DNA of 64,000 nt, taken from NCBI RefSeq assembly GCF_000247815.1, contig NC_021692.1, positions 6,659,137 to 6,723,136 on the forward strand, read 5' to 3'. The position numbers and the translations under genes are program-made. Within the stretch, counting starts at the first letter, position 1. The number at the start of each line of letters is the position of its first letter. Source of the DNA: Ficedula albicollis (taxonomy: Eukaryota > Chordata > Aves > Passeriformes > Muscicapidae). Of this stretch, positions 24,990-47,210 are shown piece after piece. Below the pieces are notes generated by a model, which saw only the letters and a list, made by a program, of their open reading frames with translations, made no database searches and was not told where the DNA came from.

Positions 24990-26170
24990 GCATTCCCAAT
25001 TCCTGCCCTGGAGAGCTTTTCCAGAGAAGCATTGCCAATTCCTGCCCTGGAGAACCTTTCCAGAGCAGCATTCCCAACTCCTGCCTGGAGAGCTTTGCCC
25101 TTCCAGAGCAGCATTCCCAATTCCTGCCCTGGAGAACCTTTCCAGACCAACATTCCCAATTCCTGCCCTTCCAGAGCATCATTCCCAACTCCTGCCCTTC
25201 CAGAGCAGCATTCCCAGTTCCTGCCCTGGATGCAGCAGCTCCAGCCCTGGAGAACCTTTCCAGACCAACATCCCCAATTCCTGCCTGGAGAGCTTTTCCA
25301 GACCATCATTCCAAATTCCTGCCTGGAGAACCTTTCCAGACCAACATTCCCAATTCCTGCCCTTCCAGAGCATCATTCCCAACTCCTGCCCTTCCAGAGC
25401 AGCATTCCCAGTTCCTGCCCTGGATGCAGCAGCTCCAGCCCTGGAGAACCTTTCCAGACCAACATCCCCAATTCCTGCCTGGAGAGCTTTTCCAGACCAT
25501 CATTCCAAATTCCTGCCTGGAGAACCTTTCCAGACCAACATTCCCAATTCCTGCCCTTCCAGACCATCATCCCCAATTCCTGCCTGGAGAACCTTTCCAG
25601 ACCAGCATTCCCAACTCCTGCCCTGGAGAACCTTTCCAGAGCAGAATTCCCAACTCCTGCCTGGAGAGCTTTGCCCTTCCAGACCAACATTCCCAATTCC
25701 TGCCCTGGATGCAGCAGCTCCAGCCCTGGAGAACCTTTCCAGACCAACATCCCCAATTCCTGCCTGGAGAGCTTTTCCAGACCATCATTCCAAATTCCTG
25801 CCTGGAGAACCTTTCCAGACCAACATTCCCAATTCCTGCCCTTCCAGACCATCATCCCCAATTCCTGCCTGGAGAACCTTTCCAGACCAGCATTCCCAAC
25901 TCCTGCCCTGGAGAACCTTTCCAGAGCAGAATTCCCAACTCCTGCCTGGAGAGCTTTGCCCTTCCAGACCAACATTCCCAATTCCTGCCCTGGATGCAGC
26001 AGCTCCAGCCCTGGAGAACCTTTCCAGACCAACATCCCCAATTCCTGCCTGGAGAGCTTTTCCAGACCATCATTCCAAATTCCTGCCTGGAGAACCTTTC
26101 CAGACCAACATTCCCAACTCCTGCCCTTCCAGACCAGCATCCCCAATTCCTGTCCTGGACAACCCTTCCA
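24990..26170. repeat. Composite minisatellite in PERM1 intron 3 (285-bp higher-order unit)
   Basis: Basic units of about 36 bp (ggagaacctttccagaccaa, cattcccaattcctgccc) assemble into a 285-bp higher-order unit. That unit is clearest between about 25,306 and 26,090, where successive copies are nearly identical. The left part is more degenerate. Confidence 0.9.
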
Positions 26171-26474
26171 TGGGAAGCAGTTCCAGGATCGAGGCTTCCT
26201 GCTGCTTTTCCAGGCGAGGAATGTTCCCTGCTAAGGTCACCAGGAAGGTGACACCCGGGCTGGGAATAGCTCCTGAGCTCAGCTGCTCGGTGCCACCGTC
26301 ACAAGCAGCTCCTGGCTCCTTTCCCCCCTCACTGCTGAGTTTTTTGGGATGGAGGACGTGGCCCTGGAAAGGTGTGGAAAGGGGGAGACGCTCCTCGTGA
26401 GCTGGGATGGAATAACCAGGAGGGGAGGGAGGCAGGAGTGGTTCCACACCCCAGAGCTGCCGTTCATCTGGGCA

Positions 26475-26995
26475 TTTCTATTTTTCTATTTTTCTATTTT
26501 TCTGTTTTTCTGTTTTTCTATTTTTCTATTTTTCTATTTTTCTATTTTTCTATTTTTCTATTTTTCTATTTTTCTATTTTTCTATTTTTCTATTTTTCTA
26601 TTTTTCTATTTTTCTATTTTTCTATTTTTCTATTTTTCTATTTTTCTATTTTTCTATTTTTCTATTTTTCTATTTTTCTATTTTTCTATTTTTCTATTTT
26701 TCTATTTTTCTATTTTTCTATTTTTCTATTTTTCTATTTTTCTATTTTTCTATTTTTCTATTTTTCTATTTTTCTATTTTTCTATTTTTCTATTTTTCTA
26801 TTTTTCTATTTTTCTATTTTTCTATTTTTCTATTTTTCTATTTTTCTATTTTTCTATTTTTCTATTTTTCTATTTTTCTATTTTTCTATTTTTCTATTTT
26901 TCTATTTTTCTATTTTTCTATTTTTGTATATTTTTATTTTTTATTTTTATTTTGTATTTTTCTATATTTTTATTTTTTATATTTTTATATTCCTC
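26475..26995. repeat. (tctatttt)n microsatellite
   Basis: About 56 nearly perfect 8-bp units, decaying at the right end into tatattttta variants from about 26,926. It is a pure T/A/C tract inside PERM1 intron 3, in sharp contrast with the GC-rich surroundings. Confidence 0.95.
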
Positions 26996-27436
26996 TAACA
27001 CCTAAATCCAAACCCAATCTGAATTTATCTTCCTCTAACACCTAAATCCAAATCCAGTCTGAATTTGAAGCATGGAGTCCAAAAACACGTCTTGAATTCC
27101 CAGTTTTGCTTGAGAATCAAGGGAATTTAACATCTTTATAAGTCAAAACAAAAATATTTGGTGCAAGCACAGAGCAGAGCTTGATTTGTGTTTCATCCCC
27201 ATTAGTTGTTTCTTGTGTCCCGACAATTTTTGATTTGGGGTTTTGGATATTTTCTGCTTTTGGCTGGGACCAGAAAATCCCCAAAATTGGATTTCTCTTG
27301 TTGTCCTCCTGGTCCAAACAGAAGCAGGAAGTGAAGGTGCTGTCCTGAAGGCCGGGTGGGGTTTTTTGATCATCAAAAATCAAAAAAGATAAATCCAAGA
27401 CCAAATCTCCACCTGAACCCATGACCCCAACAAATC

Positions 27437-27665
27437 CATCCCCACGTGGATCTGTGCATCCACTGCCCATCACCTGCTGGGCATTTTCCTTAAAAAACAC
27501 CATTTTTAAATGAAGTTATGATGTCTCCATGCACCCAAACTCTGAGCATCCCTTAAATCTCCCTCTGGATCTCTGCATCCAACCACTGCCCATCACCTAT
27601 TGGGCGTTTTCCTTAAAAAAAGCCATTTTTAAATGAAATTATGATGTCTCCACGCATCCAAACTC
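27437..27665. repeat. Two-copy tandem duplication, about 122 bp
   Basis: Two copies of a block containing cactgcccatcacct, gggc(a/g)ttttccttaaaaaa and ttttaaatgaa(g/a)ttatgatg, with about 10% divergence. It is therefore older than most duplications in the window. It lies in PERM1 intron 3. Confidence 0.85.
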
Positions 27666-27834
27666 TGGGATTGGACGTGGCCACTCAGGCCGGGAAACAA
27701 ATTCCGTGTGGGACTGCAAGGAAAGGCGGGAGGGGAGCGGGGAGGGAGGGGAGCGACCCCCGCGCGTCCCGCGGAGAAATTCGGGAAAAGCAGCTCCGGG
27801 AATCACCGCGGGGATGTGCTGGGCTCTTTTCCAG

Positions 27835-27914
27835 TGTTCCTGGCGAGCTTTGGGACCCTCTCGGCCATCCGCTACTTCCGACGGCAGGTCAGGGAAGGGC
27901 ACCCCCGGAGTTAA
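27835..27914 (+). CDS. PERM1: PERM1 terminal coding exon
   Basis: An acceptor (gctcttttccag) at 27,823-27,834 opens an exon whose first two bases complete a Met codon with the previous exon. It then encodes FLASFGTLSAIRYFRRQ, the conserved PERM1 C-terminal block, plus VREGHPRS and a TAA stop at 27,912-27,914. The phase match with the 24,487 donor supports the gene model. The 3' UTR end is unclear: the first AATAAA on this strand that I noticed downstream is at 33,642, beyond several kilobases of arrays. Confidence 0.93.
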
Positions 27915-27981
27915 CCCCCGCCTGGCCGGAGCCGCTGCCCGAGGCTGGGACTTTGCTCGGGGCGGGGGGAGAAGCCCCGAG

Positions 27982-28054
<73 letters not shown>
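27982..28054. repeat. Poly-C run, 73 bp
   Basis: A C run between two copies of ttgctcgggg(c)gg(g/t)gggagaagccccgagcc (27,953-27,981 and 28,055-28,086). It replaces or joins the middle of a local duplication in the PERM1 3' UTR. Confidence 0.97.
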
Positions 28055-28153
28055 TTGCTCGGGGCGGTGGGAGAAGCCCCGAGCCGGCACCGAGGATTTC
28101 TCCGGCCCCGTGCGGACCGGCCAGGGTGGCACAAAGGGACTGCGACCCTGCCG

Positions 28154-28187
<34 letters not shown>

Positions 28188-28238
28188 AGGACAGGGCGGG
28201 GTGGCGCCGCTGGTGCCTCCTCCCCGCTGGACTCACCT

Positions 28239-28265
28239 CCCCCCCCCCCCCCCCCCCCCCCCCCC
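28239..28265. repeat. Poly-C run, 27 bp
   Basis: The shortest C run, also flanked by a duplicated motif (cctccccgctggactcacct) on both sides. Confidence 0.95.
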
Positions 28266-28285
28266 TCCTCCCCGCTGGACTCACC

Positions 28286-28872
28286 TGGCGGCGCGGGGAG
28301 GAGCGGGGTGTGCGGTGCGGCGGCGGTCGGGATAGTCGCGACAGACGGAGAGGTCTCCATGTTCTGGTCTTGAAACTTGGGGTTTATTGCACAGGGCGCG
28401 GGTAAAAAGGGCAGAAGGAGAGTGGGGGCAGCAAGATTCTAAGAGGTAAGAGAGAGGGAAGTAAGAGAGGGAAATAAGAGAGAGATTTTCCCGTTTATGG
28501 CACAACAAATCTTCTATGTCGAATATTCTAATTTCCACTAACCAATCTAATACAAGACGCCAATCCTAAAGCATTTACACACAGCCGACAAGAATCATTA
28601 CATTACCATCATGTGTTATACTTTAAACCCTAAAAACGACTTTTTGGAGCCCTCTGCCAAGCCAGCAGGGTCTTCTCTGACCTTTGGACCATTGTTCTGT
28701 CAAGAGGGGATTACTGTCCTGGCCATCCTATTGTCTTCTAATTATTTAATAAGTAAGCTTTGGTATCTCGAAGATGGCTTTCATTTCAACCTCGCTGATG
28801 GTTTCCATATTCTCAGAATCTTTTGCTAAGCAATCATATTTATAAGGTTTTCCTCATTCATCCTTCCCAACA
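28286..28872 (-). mobile_element. Solo-LTR-like endogenous retrovirus remnant
   Basis: Read on the minus strand the element begins TGTTGGGAAGG and has an AT-rich U3-like body containing TTATAAATA. A CTCTCTTAYTTCC repeat is followed by a canonical AATAAA and a short GC-rich U5-like tail, all hallmarks of an avian retroviral LTR. No primer-binding site, gag, pol or env follows, so it is a solo LTR or a fragment. The 3' boundary is uncertain (somewhere in 28,286-28,310), and no clear target-site duplication was found. Confidence 0.6.
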
Positions 28873-29455
28873 ACGGAGGAAGCAGGGAAATGCTTCATCC
28901 ACACACAAAAAAAACCCAAAAAATCCGGGATAGCTGTGAAGGAGGGTAAGAGAGCTTTGGGAAGATCTTGGCTAAGCTGGGCTGGGCTAAGCCTGGGCTG
29001 GGTTTAGGGGGGATGGATGTTGCCTTGGCAGAGCCCAGCGCTCCCGTGACCGCTCAAATCCTCTCGGGTTTCGCTCCCGAGAAGTCCCAGCTCGGCTCAG
29101 GGATAAAGTTTCTGCCAGAGCCACCCTGGGGACACGCAGGGGACACGTCCCCATCGCGGCGGGACAAGGACGGGGCGGGAAGGGCAGAGGGAAAAGGGGC
29201 TGAGCTCGGGGAAGCGCCAGGAAAGAGGAGAGGAGGATGTCGGAGAGGAGCGAGAAGGATGTGGGAGGGAAAGGAAATATTTGATTTAATTTCATTTTGT
29301 GCCTCCCGTCCTGGAGAGGCAAAGTGGGGTGAGGGGAATGAGGAGGGCTCGAGGGGGTCTGGAATGGAAAAGTGAGGGGAAAATGAAATTATCCAGTTTT
29401 CCCCTCTCCCCAGTGCCTCCCTCAGCACTCCAGGGCATTACTGAGCAGGAATTTC
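28873..29455. other. Spacer, nothing recognised
   Basis: GC-rich sequence after the LTR. A short gggctaagc repeat occurs near 28,970-29,000. No exon or element is recognised. Confidence 0.5.
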
Positions 29456-29576
29456 CTTCCCTCAGCAGCCTGGAAATGGCACCGGCGAGGGACTGAGATG
29501 CGCAGAGTGGGTGAATTTCCTTCCCTCAGCAGCCTGGAAATGGCACCAGCGAGGGACTGAGATGCGCAGAGTGGGT
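29455..29576. repeat. Two-copy 66-bp tandem duplication
   Basis: The block ttccttccctcagcagcctg to cgcagagtgggt is repeated after 66 bp with one base difference (ccggcg versus ccagcg). Confidence 0.88.
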
Positions 29577-29689
29577 TTTTCCTGAAAGTAGAGAAGGTGA
29601 TGCCCGGAAAGGCTTTTTTTCCTCGAGCTGAGGATGCTGTGAAGATTTAATGAGTGCAGGGATGGGATGTGGGTTAGAGCTGGTGGGGA

Positions 29690-33555
<3,866 letters not shown>

Positions 33556-33667
33556 GGTGGGCTCTGCACCCACTGGAGCTGCCGAACATGGAGAAGGTTT
33601 CTGTGGAGGAGGAGAGCAGGGGGAATGTGCGGGAAGCCTCTAATAAAGTTCTCTCTCATTTATTACT
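33556..33667. other. Short unique stretch with an AATAAA
   Basis: Contains AATAAA at 33,642-33,647 on the + strand, followed by a T-rich sequence. It is a possible polyadenylation signal, but no transcript can be assigned to it from the sequence. Confidence 0.3.
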
Positions 33668-33800
33668 CCTGTGTCCTCCCTTCTGTCTGTTAGAGGAGCC
33701 CTGGGTTTTCCAGGAGAATTAATTTCCAGCAGGAGATCCTGTGTCCTCCCTTCTGTCTGTTAGAGGAGCCCTGGGTTTTCCAGGAGAATTAATTTCCAGG
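33668..33800. repeat. Two-copy 70-bp tandem duplication
   Basis: The block cctgtgtcctcccttctgtc to gaattaatttccag is repeated exactly after about 70 bp. Confidence 0.9.
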
Positions 33801-37000
<3,200 letters not shown>

Positions 37001-39941
37001 TCCTGGGAGCTTCTAGTCCTGCAGGAGGACAATCCTGGGAGCCTCTGGTGTTGCAGAATGACTATTCTGGGAGTCTCTGGTTTTTCAGGAGGACAATTCT
37101 GGAGTCTCTGGTGTTGCAGAAGGACAATTCTGGGAGCCTCTGATTTTTCAGGAGGACAATCCTGAGAGCCTCTGATTTTGCAGATGGACAAACCTGGGCT
37201 TGCAGGACAATCCTGAGAGCAGGAGGACAATCCTGGGAGCCTCTGGATTTGCAGGAGGACAATTCTGGGCTTGCAGGACAATCCTGGGAGCTTCTAGTCC
37301 TGCAGGAGGACAATCCTGGGAGCCTCTGGTGTTGCAGAATGACTATTCTGGGAGTCTCTGGTTTTTCAGGAGGACAATTCTGGAGTCTCTGGTGTTGCAG
37401 AAGGACAATTCTGGGAGCCTCTGATTTTTCAGGAGGACAATCCTGAGAGCCTCTGATTTTGCAGATGGACAAACCTGGGCTTGCAGGACAATCCTGAGAG
37501 CAGGAGGACAATCCTGGGAGCCTCTGGATTTGCAGGAGGACAATCCTGGGCTTGCAGGACAACCCTGGGAGCTTCTAGTCCTGCAGGAGGACAATCCTGG
37601 GAGCCTCTGGTGTTGCAGAATGACTATTCTGGGAGTCTCTGGTTTTTCAGGAGGACAATTCTGGAGTCTCTGGTGTTGCAGAAGGACAATTCTGGGAGCC
37701 TCTGATTTTTCAGGAGGACAATCCTGAGAGCCTCTGATTTTGCAGATGGACAAACCTGGGCTTGCAGGACAATCCTGAGAGCAGGAGGACAATCCTGGGA
37801 GCCTCTGGATTTGCAGGAGGACAATTCTGGGCTTGCAGGACAATCCTGGGAGCTTCTAGTCCTGCAGGAGGACAATCCTGGGAGCCTCTGGTGTTGCAGA
37901 ATGACTATTCTGGGAGTCTCTGGTTTTTCAGGAGGACAATTCTGGAGTCTCTGGTGTTGCAGAAGGACAATTCTGGGAGCCTCTGATTTTTCAGGAGGAC
38001 AATCCTGAGAGCCTCTGATTTTGCAGATGGACAAACCTGGGCTTGCAGGACAATCCTGAGAGCAGGAGGACAATCCTGGGAGCCTCTGGATTTGCAGGAG
38101 GACAATCCTGGGCTTGCAGGACAACCCTGGGAGCTTCTAGTCCTGCAGGAGGACAATCCTGGGAGCCTCTGGTGTTGCAGAATGACTATTCTGGGAGTCT
38201 CTGGTTTTTCAGGAGGACAATTCTGGAGTCTCTGGTGTTGCAGAAGGACAATTCTGGGAGCCTCTGATTTTTCAGGAGGACAATCCTGAGAGCCTCTGAT
38301 TTTGCAGATGGACAAACCTGGGCTTGCAGGACAATCCTGAGAGCAGGAGGACAATCCTGGGAGCCTCTGGATTTGCAGGAGGACAATCCTGGGCTTGCAG
38401 GACAACCCTGGGAGCTTCTAGTCCTGCAGGAGGACAATCCTGGGAGCCTCTGGTGTTGCAGAATGACTATTCTGGGAGTCTCTGGTTTTTCAGGAGGACA
38501 ATTCTGGAGTCTCTGGTGTTGCAGAAGGACAATTCTGGGAGCCTCTGATTTTTCAGGAGGACAATCCTGAGAGCCTCTGATTTTGCAGATGGACAAACCT
38601 GGGCTTGCAGGACAATCCTGAGAGCAGGAGGACAATCCTGGGAGCCTCTGGATTTGCAGGAGGACAATCCTGGGCTTGCAGGACAACCCTGGGAGCTTCT
38701 AGTCCTGCAGGAGGACAATCCTGGGAGCCTCTGGTGTTGCAGAATGACTATTCTGGGAGTCTCTGGTTTTTCAGGAGGACAATTCTGGAGTCTCTGGTGT
38801 TGCAGAAGGACAATTCTGGGAGCCTCTGATTTTTCAGGAGGACAATCCTGAGAGCCTCTGATTTTGCAGATGGACAAACCTGGGCTTGCAGGACAATCCT
38901 GAGAGCAGGAGGACAATCCTGGGAGCCTCTGGATTTGCAGGAGGACAATCCTGGGCTTGCAGGACAACCCTGGGAGCTTCTAGTCCTGCAGGAGGACAAT
39001 CCTGGGAGCCTCTGGTGTTGCAGAATGACTATTCTGGGAGTCTCTGGTTTTTCAGGAGGACAATTCTGGAGTCTCTGGTGTTGCAGAAGGACAATTCTGG
39101 GAGCCTCTGATTTTTCAGGAGGACAATCCTGAGAGCCTCTGATTTTGCAGATGGACAAACCTGGGCTTGCAGGACAATCCTGAGAGCAGGAGGACAATCC
39201 TGGGAGCCTCTGGATTTGCAGGAGGACAATCCTGGGCTTGCAGGACAACCCTGGGAGCTTCTAGTCCTGCAGGAGGACAATCCTGGGAGCCTCTGGTGTT
39301 GCAGAATGACTATTCTGGGAGTCTCTGGTTTTTCAGGAGGACAATTCTGGAGTCTCTGGTGTTGCAGAAGGACAATTCTGGGAGCCTCTGATTTTTCAGG
39401 AGGACAATCCTGAGAGCCTCTGATTTTGCAGATGGACAAACCTGGGCTTGCAGGACAATCCTGAGAGCAGGAGGACAATCCTGGGAGCCTCTGGATTTGC
39501 AGGAGGACAATCCTGGGCTTGCAGGACAACCCTGGGAGCTTCTAGTCCTGCAGGAGGACAATCCTGGGAGCCTCTGGTGTTGCAGAATGACTATTCTGGG
39601 AGTCTCTGGTTTTTCAGGAGGACAATTCTGGAGTCTCTGGTGTTGCAGAAGGACAATTCTGGGAGCCTCTGATTTTTCAGGAGGACAATCCTGAGAGCCT
39701 CTGATTTTGCAGATGGACAAACCTGGGCTTGCAGGACAATCCTGAGAGCAGGAGGACAATCCTGGGAGCCTCTGGATTTGCAGGAGGACAATCCTGGGCT
39801 TGCAGGACAACCCTGGGAGCTTCTAGTCCTGCAGGAGGACAATCCTGGGAGCCTCTGGTGTTGCAGAATGACTATTCTGGGAGTCTCTGGTTTTTCAGGA
39901 GGACAATTCTGGAGTCTCTGGTGTTGCAGAAGGACAATTCT

Positions 39942-42330
<2,389 letters not shown>

Positions 42331-42735
42331 AGAGCCTCTGATTTTGCAGATGGACAATCCTGGGCTTGCAGGACAATCCTGGGAGCCTCTGGTTTTTCAG
42401 GAGGACAATTCTAGAGTCTCTGGTGTTGCAGAAGGACAATCCTGAGCTTGCAGGACAATCCTGAGAGCAGGAGGACAATCCTAGAAGCCTCTGGTTTTTC
42501 AAGAGGACAGTTCTGGGAGCCTCTGGTCCTGCAGAAGGACAATCCTGAAAGTCCCTGGTTTTGCAGAAGGACAATTCTGGGCTTGCAGGACAATTCCGAG
42601 AGCCTCTGGTTTTTCAGCAGGACAATCCTGGGAGCCTCTGGTGTTGCAGAATGACTATTCTGGGAGCCTCTGGTGCTGCTGGAGGACAATCCTGGGAGCC
42701 TCTGGTTTTTCAGCAGGACAATCCTGGCAGCACAA

Positions 42736-43020
42736 ACGTCCCTGCCAGCCTGGTGTGCCAGGACAGGATCACCCCTGTGCCCCCCTGGCAGCCTCCAGAG
42801 CTCAGAGGCACCAGCTGAGGGCTCTGCTGTGAAGGAACCCCACAAATCCCACAAATCCGGGCAGGATTTTGGCTTTTGGCACCGAGTCCCTCCCAGCTGA
42901 GGGAGCCTGGCCCTTTTTGCCGCTCGATTTTCGGGGGGCACAGCTCCCCCTGAGCTGGTCCTGCAGCCCCCCCAGAGCCTGGAGCTGCCACAGCCGGGTT
43001 TGGGGCAGGAATTCGAGCCT
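42736..43020 (-). other. Unique stretch, possible PLEKHN1 3' region
   Basis: 285 bp of non-repetitive GC-rich sequence between two arrays, open in more than one minus-strand frame. A splice-acceptor-like sequence (tgttcctag) lies at its 5' side on the minus strand. It could hold a terminal PLEKHN1 exon, but I do not recognise the family's C-terminus in any frame, so no coding call is made. Confidence 0.2.
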
Positions 43021-44870
43021 AGGAACAGGTGACACAGGTGCGGGACAGGTGACACAGGACAGGTGACACAGGGACAGGTGACACAGGGACAGGTGACACA
43101 GGAGAGGTGACACAGGAACAGGTGACACAGGTGCGGGACAGGTGACACAGGACAGGTGACACAGGGACAGGTGACACAGGGACAGGTGACACAGGAGAGG
43201 TGACACAGGAACAGGTGACACAGGTGCGGGACAGGTGACACAGGACAGGTGACACAGGGACAGGTGACACAGGGACAGGTGACACAGGCATGGGGCAGGT
43301 AGCACAGGACAGGTGACACAGGACAGGTGACACAGGGACAGGTGACACAGGGACAGGTGACACAGGAGAGGTGACACAGGAACAGGTGACACAGGTGCGG
43401 GACAGGTGACACAGGACAGGTGACACAGGGACAGGTGACACAGGGACAGGTGACACAGGAGAGGTGACACAGGAACAGGTGACACAGGTGCGGGACAGGT
43501 GACACAGGACAGGTGACACAGGGACAGGTGACACAGGGACAGGTGACACAGGAGAGGTGACACAGGAACAGGTGACACAGGTGCGGGACAGGTGACACAG
43601 GACAGGTGACACAGGGACAGGTGACACAGGGACAGGTGACACAGGAGAGGTGACACAGGAACAGGTGACACAGGTGCGGGACAGGTGACACAGGACAGGT
43701 GACACAGGAGAGGTGACACAGGAACAGGTGACACAGGTGCGGGACAGGTGACACAGGACAGGTGACACAGGAGAGGTGACACAGGAACAGGTGACACAGG
43801 TGCGGGACAGGTGACACAGGACAGGTGACACAGGAGAGGTGACACAGGAACAGGTGACACAGGTGCGGGACAGGTGACACAGGACAGGTGACACAGGAAC
43901 AGGTGACACAGGCGTGGGACAGGTGACACAGGACAGGTGACACAGGAACAGGTGACACAGGCGTGGGACAGGTGACACAGGACAGGTGACACAGGAACAG
44001 GTGACACAGGTGTGGGACAGGTGACACAGGACAGGTGACACAGGAACAGGTGACACAGGTGTGGGACAGGTGACACAGGACAGGTGACACAGGAACAGGT
44101 GACACAGGTGTGGGACAGGTGACACAGGACAGGTGACACAGGAACAGGTGACACAGGTGTGGGACAGGTGACACAGGACAGGTGACACAGGAACAGGTGA
44201 CACAGGTGTGGGACAGGTGACACAGGACAGGTGACACAGGAACAGGTGACACAGGTGTGGGACAGGTGACACAGGACAGGTGACACAGGAACAGGTGACA
44301 CAGGTGTGGGACAGGTGACACAGGACAGGTGACACAGGAACAGGTGACACAGGTGTGGGACAGGTGACACAGGACAGGTGACACAGGAGAGGTGACACAG
44401 GAACAGATGACACAGGTGTGGGACAGGTGACACAGGACAGGTGACACAGGACAGGTGACACAGGAACAGGTGACACAGGTGTGGGACAGGTGACACAGGA
44501 CAGGTGACACAGGAGAGGTGACACAGGAACAGATGACACAGGTGTGGGACAGGTGACACAGGACAGGTGACACAGGGACAGGTGACACAGGCATGGGGCA
44601 GGTAGCACAGGACAGGTGACACAGGACAGGGGACACAGGGACAGGTGACACAGGACAGGTGACACAGGCATGGGGCAGGTAGCACAGGACAGGTGACACA
44701 GGACAGGTGACAAAGGCATGGGGCAGGTAACACAGGACAGGGGACATAGGACAGGTGACACAGGTACAGGTAACACAGGACAAGTGACACAAGCACGGGA
44801 CAGGTGACACAGGACAGGTGACACAGGTACAGGACAGGTGACACAAACACAGGACAGGTGACAAGGAGGG
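43021..44870. repeat. CAGGTGACAC minisatellite with a higher-order unit of about 107 bp
   Basis: Around 130 short units built on acaggtgacacagg, with spacers g, aa, gag, gtgcggg or gtgtggg. In the left half they form a repeating pattern of about 107 bp. In the centre (43,880-44,350) the pattern shortens to about 44 bp, and on the right it degenerates (ggtagcac, ggggacac, gataac). Confidence 0.93.
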
Positions 44871-45061
44871 ATGAGGGGCAGAGCCCAGCTCTGGAGGATG
44901 CTGATGATGGGGGTCTCACCTGGGGGATGCAGCGAAAGGCTCAGGTGTTCCTGTGGCAGGAAGGGGATCTGGGGACAGAGGGGACAGTAGGTGAGGGTGG
45001 CACAGCCAGGGGAGGGTGGCACAGTGCTGAGGGGGGTGATGGTGTGTGGGGTGATGCTGTG

Positions 45062-45928
<867 letters not shown>

Positions 45929-46345
45929 TGGGATATGGGATATGGGATATGGGATATGGGATGGGATCAGTGGGATGGATTTGGGATGGGATGGGATGGG
46001 ATGGGATGGGATTTGGGATGGGATGGGATGGGATGGGATGGGATGGGATGGGATGGGATGGGATGGGATGGGATGGGATGGGATGGGATGGGATGGGATG
46101 GGATGGGATGGGATGGGATGGGATGGGATGGGATGGGATGGGATGGGATGGGATGGGATGGGATGGGATGGGATGGGATGGGATGGGATGGGATGGGATG
46201 GGATGGGATGGGATGGGATGGGATGGGATGGGATGGGATGGGATGGGATGGGATGGGATGGGATGGGATGGGATGGGATGGGATGGGATGGGATGGGATG
46301 GGATGGGATGGGATGGGATGGGATGGGATGGGATGGGAGTGGGAA
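45929..46345. repeat. (GGGAT)n microsatellite
   Basis: It starts with four gggatat units, then about 70 near-perfect gggat units, with isolated breaks (gggatcagt, gggattt). It resembles but is not the vertebrate telomere repeat TTAGGG. Confidence 0.96.
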
Positions 46346-46351
46346 TGGGAT

Positions 46352-46597
46352 GGGACGGCAATGGCAATGGCAATGGCAATGGCAATGGCAATGGCAATGG
46401 CAATGGCAATGGCAATGGCAATGGCAATGGCAATGGCAATGGCAATGGCAATGGCAATGGCAATGGCAATGGCAATGGCAATGGCAATGGCAATGGCAAT
46501 GGCAATGGCAATGGCAATGGCAATGGCAATGGCAATGGCAATGGCAATGGCAATGGCAATGGCAATGGCAATGGCAATGGCAATGGCAATGGCAATG
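46352..46597. repeat. (GGCAAT)n microsatellite
   Basis: About 40 perfect hexamers directly after the GGGAT tract, then a degenerate gggactggaat region to about 46,745. Confidence 0.96.
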
Positions 46598-46877
46598 GAA
46601 TGGAACTGGGATGGGACTGGAATGGAACTGGGTTTGGAACTAGGACTGGGGATGGGACTGGGGCTGGGACTGGATGGGACTGGAACTGAGACTGGGATGG
46701 GATGGGACTGGGATAAGACTGGAACTCTGACTGGGATGGACTGGGATCCCTCAGCAGCCTTTCCCTGACCAAGCTGAGCCAGGACCAGCCCAGGCTCCAG
46801 CAGGGATTTGCCCCAAGCCCACGGCAAACCCAGGGGCTCCCCACAGGCACCCCAGGCTTTTTGTGGGGCTCACTTAC

Positions 46878-47057
46878 ATGCAGAGGCTGGGAGTAGCCAG
46901 GGGAGAGGGGCTCCTCGGGGTGGGGCAGGAAGGAGTGGCCGTCAGGCAGGGAGCCACTGGCCTGGGACAGCTGTGTCAGCGTGGTCACTCTGCCTCCGGA
47001 CACCCAGGAGTTGGTCCGGCCGTCCGAGCTCAGCGACCCCCTCCCACTGCTGGCAAA
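46878..47057 (-). CDS. PLEKHN1: PLEKHN1 post-PH exon (last exon identified)
   Basis: On the minus strand, acceptor ctgcag opens a 180-bp, 60-codon exon. It starts FASSGRGSLSSDGRTNSW, matching the family segment SGRGSLSS that follows the second PH domain. It ends SPGYSQPLH before a near-ideal donor, GTAAGTG, at 46,877-46,871. Phase is 0 at both ends, agreeing with the upstream exon. The residues are Ser/Pro-rich and probably disordered. Only six intronic bases separate the exon from a poly-C run, so the natural polypyrimidine tract and branch point are not represented. The remaining C-terminal exons were not found to the left. Confidence 0.88.
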
Positions 47058-47063
47058 CTGCAG

Positions 47064-47210
<147 letters not shown>

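Noticed and set aside
44920..44968. A 49-bp minus-strand exon candidate for PLEKHN1
   Set aside because: The splice sites are plausible (ccccag, GTGAGA), but the 16 encoded residues do not match the family tail, and no in-phase downstream exon is convincing.
42411..45022. Long Cys/Ser/Pro/Val-rich minus-strand frames resembling a cysteine-rich secreted protein
   Set aside because: They are produced by the CAGGTGACAC array in several overlapping frames at once. No signal peptide, domain or splice structure is present.
45929..46345. Interstitial telomere repeat
   Set aside because: The unit is GGGAT, five bases, not TTAGGG, and there is no transition to telomere hexamers.
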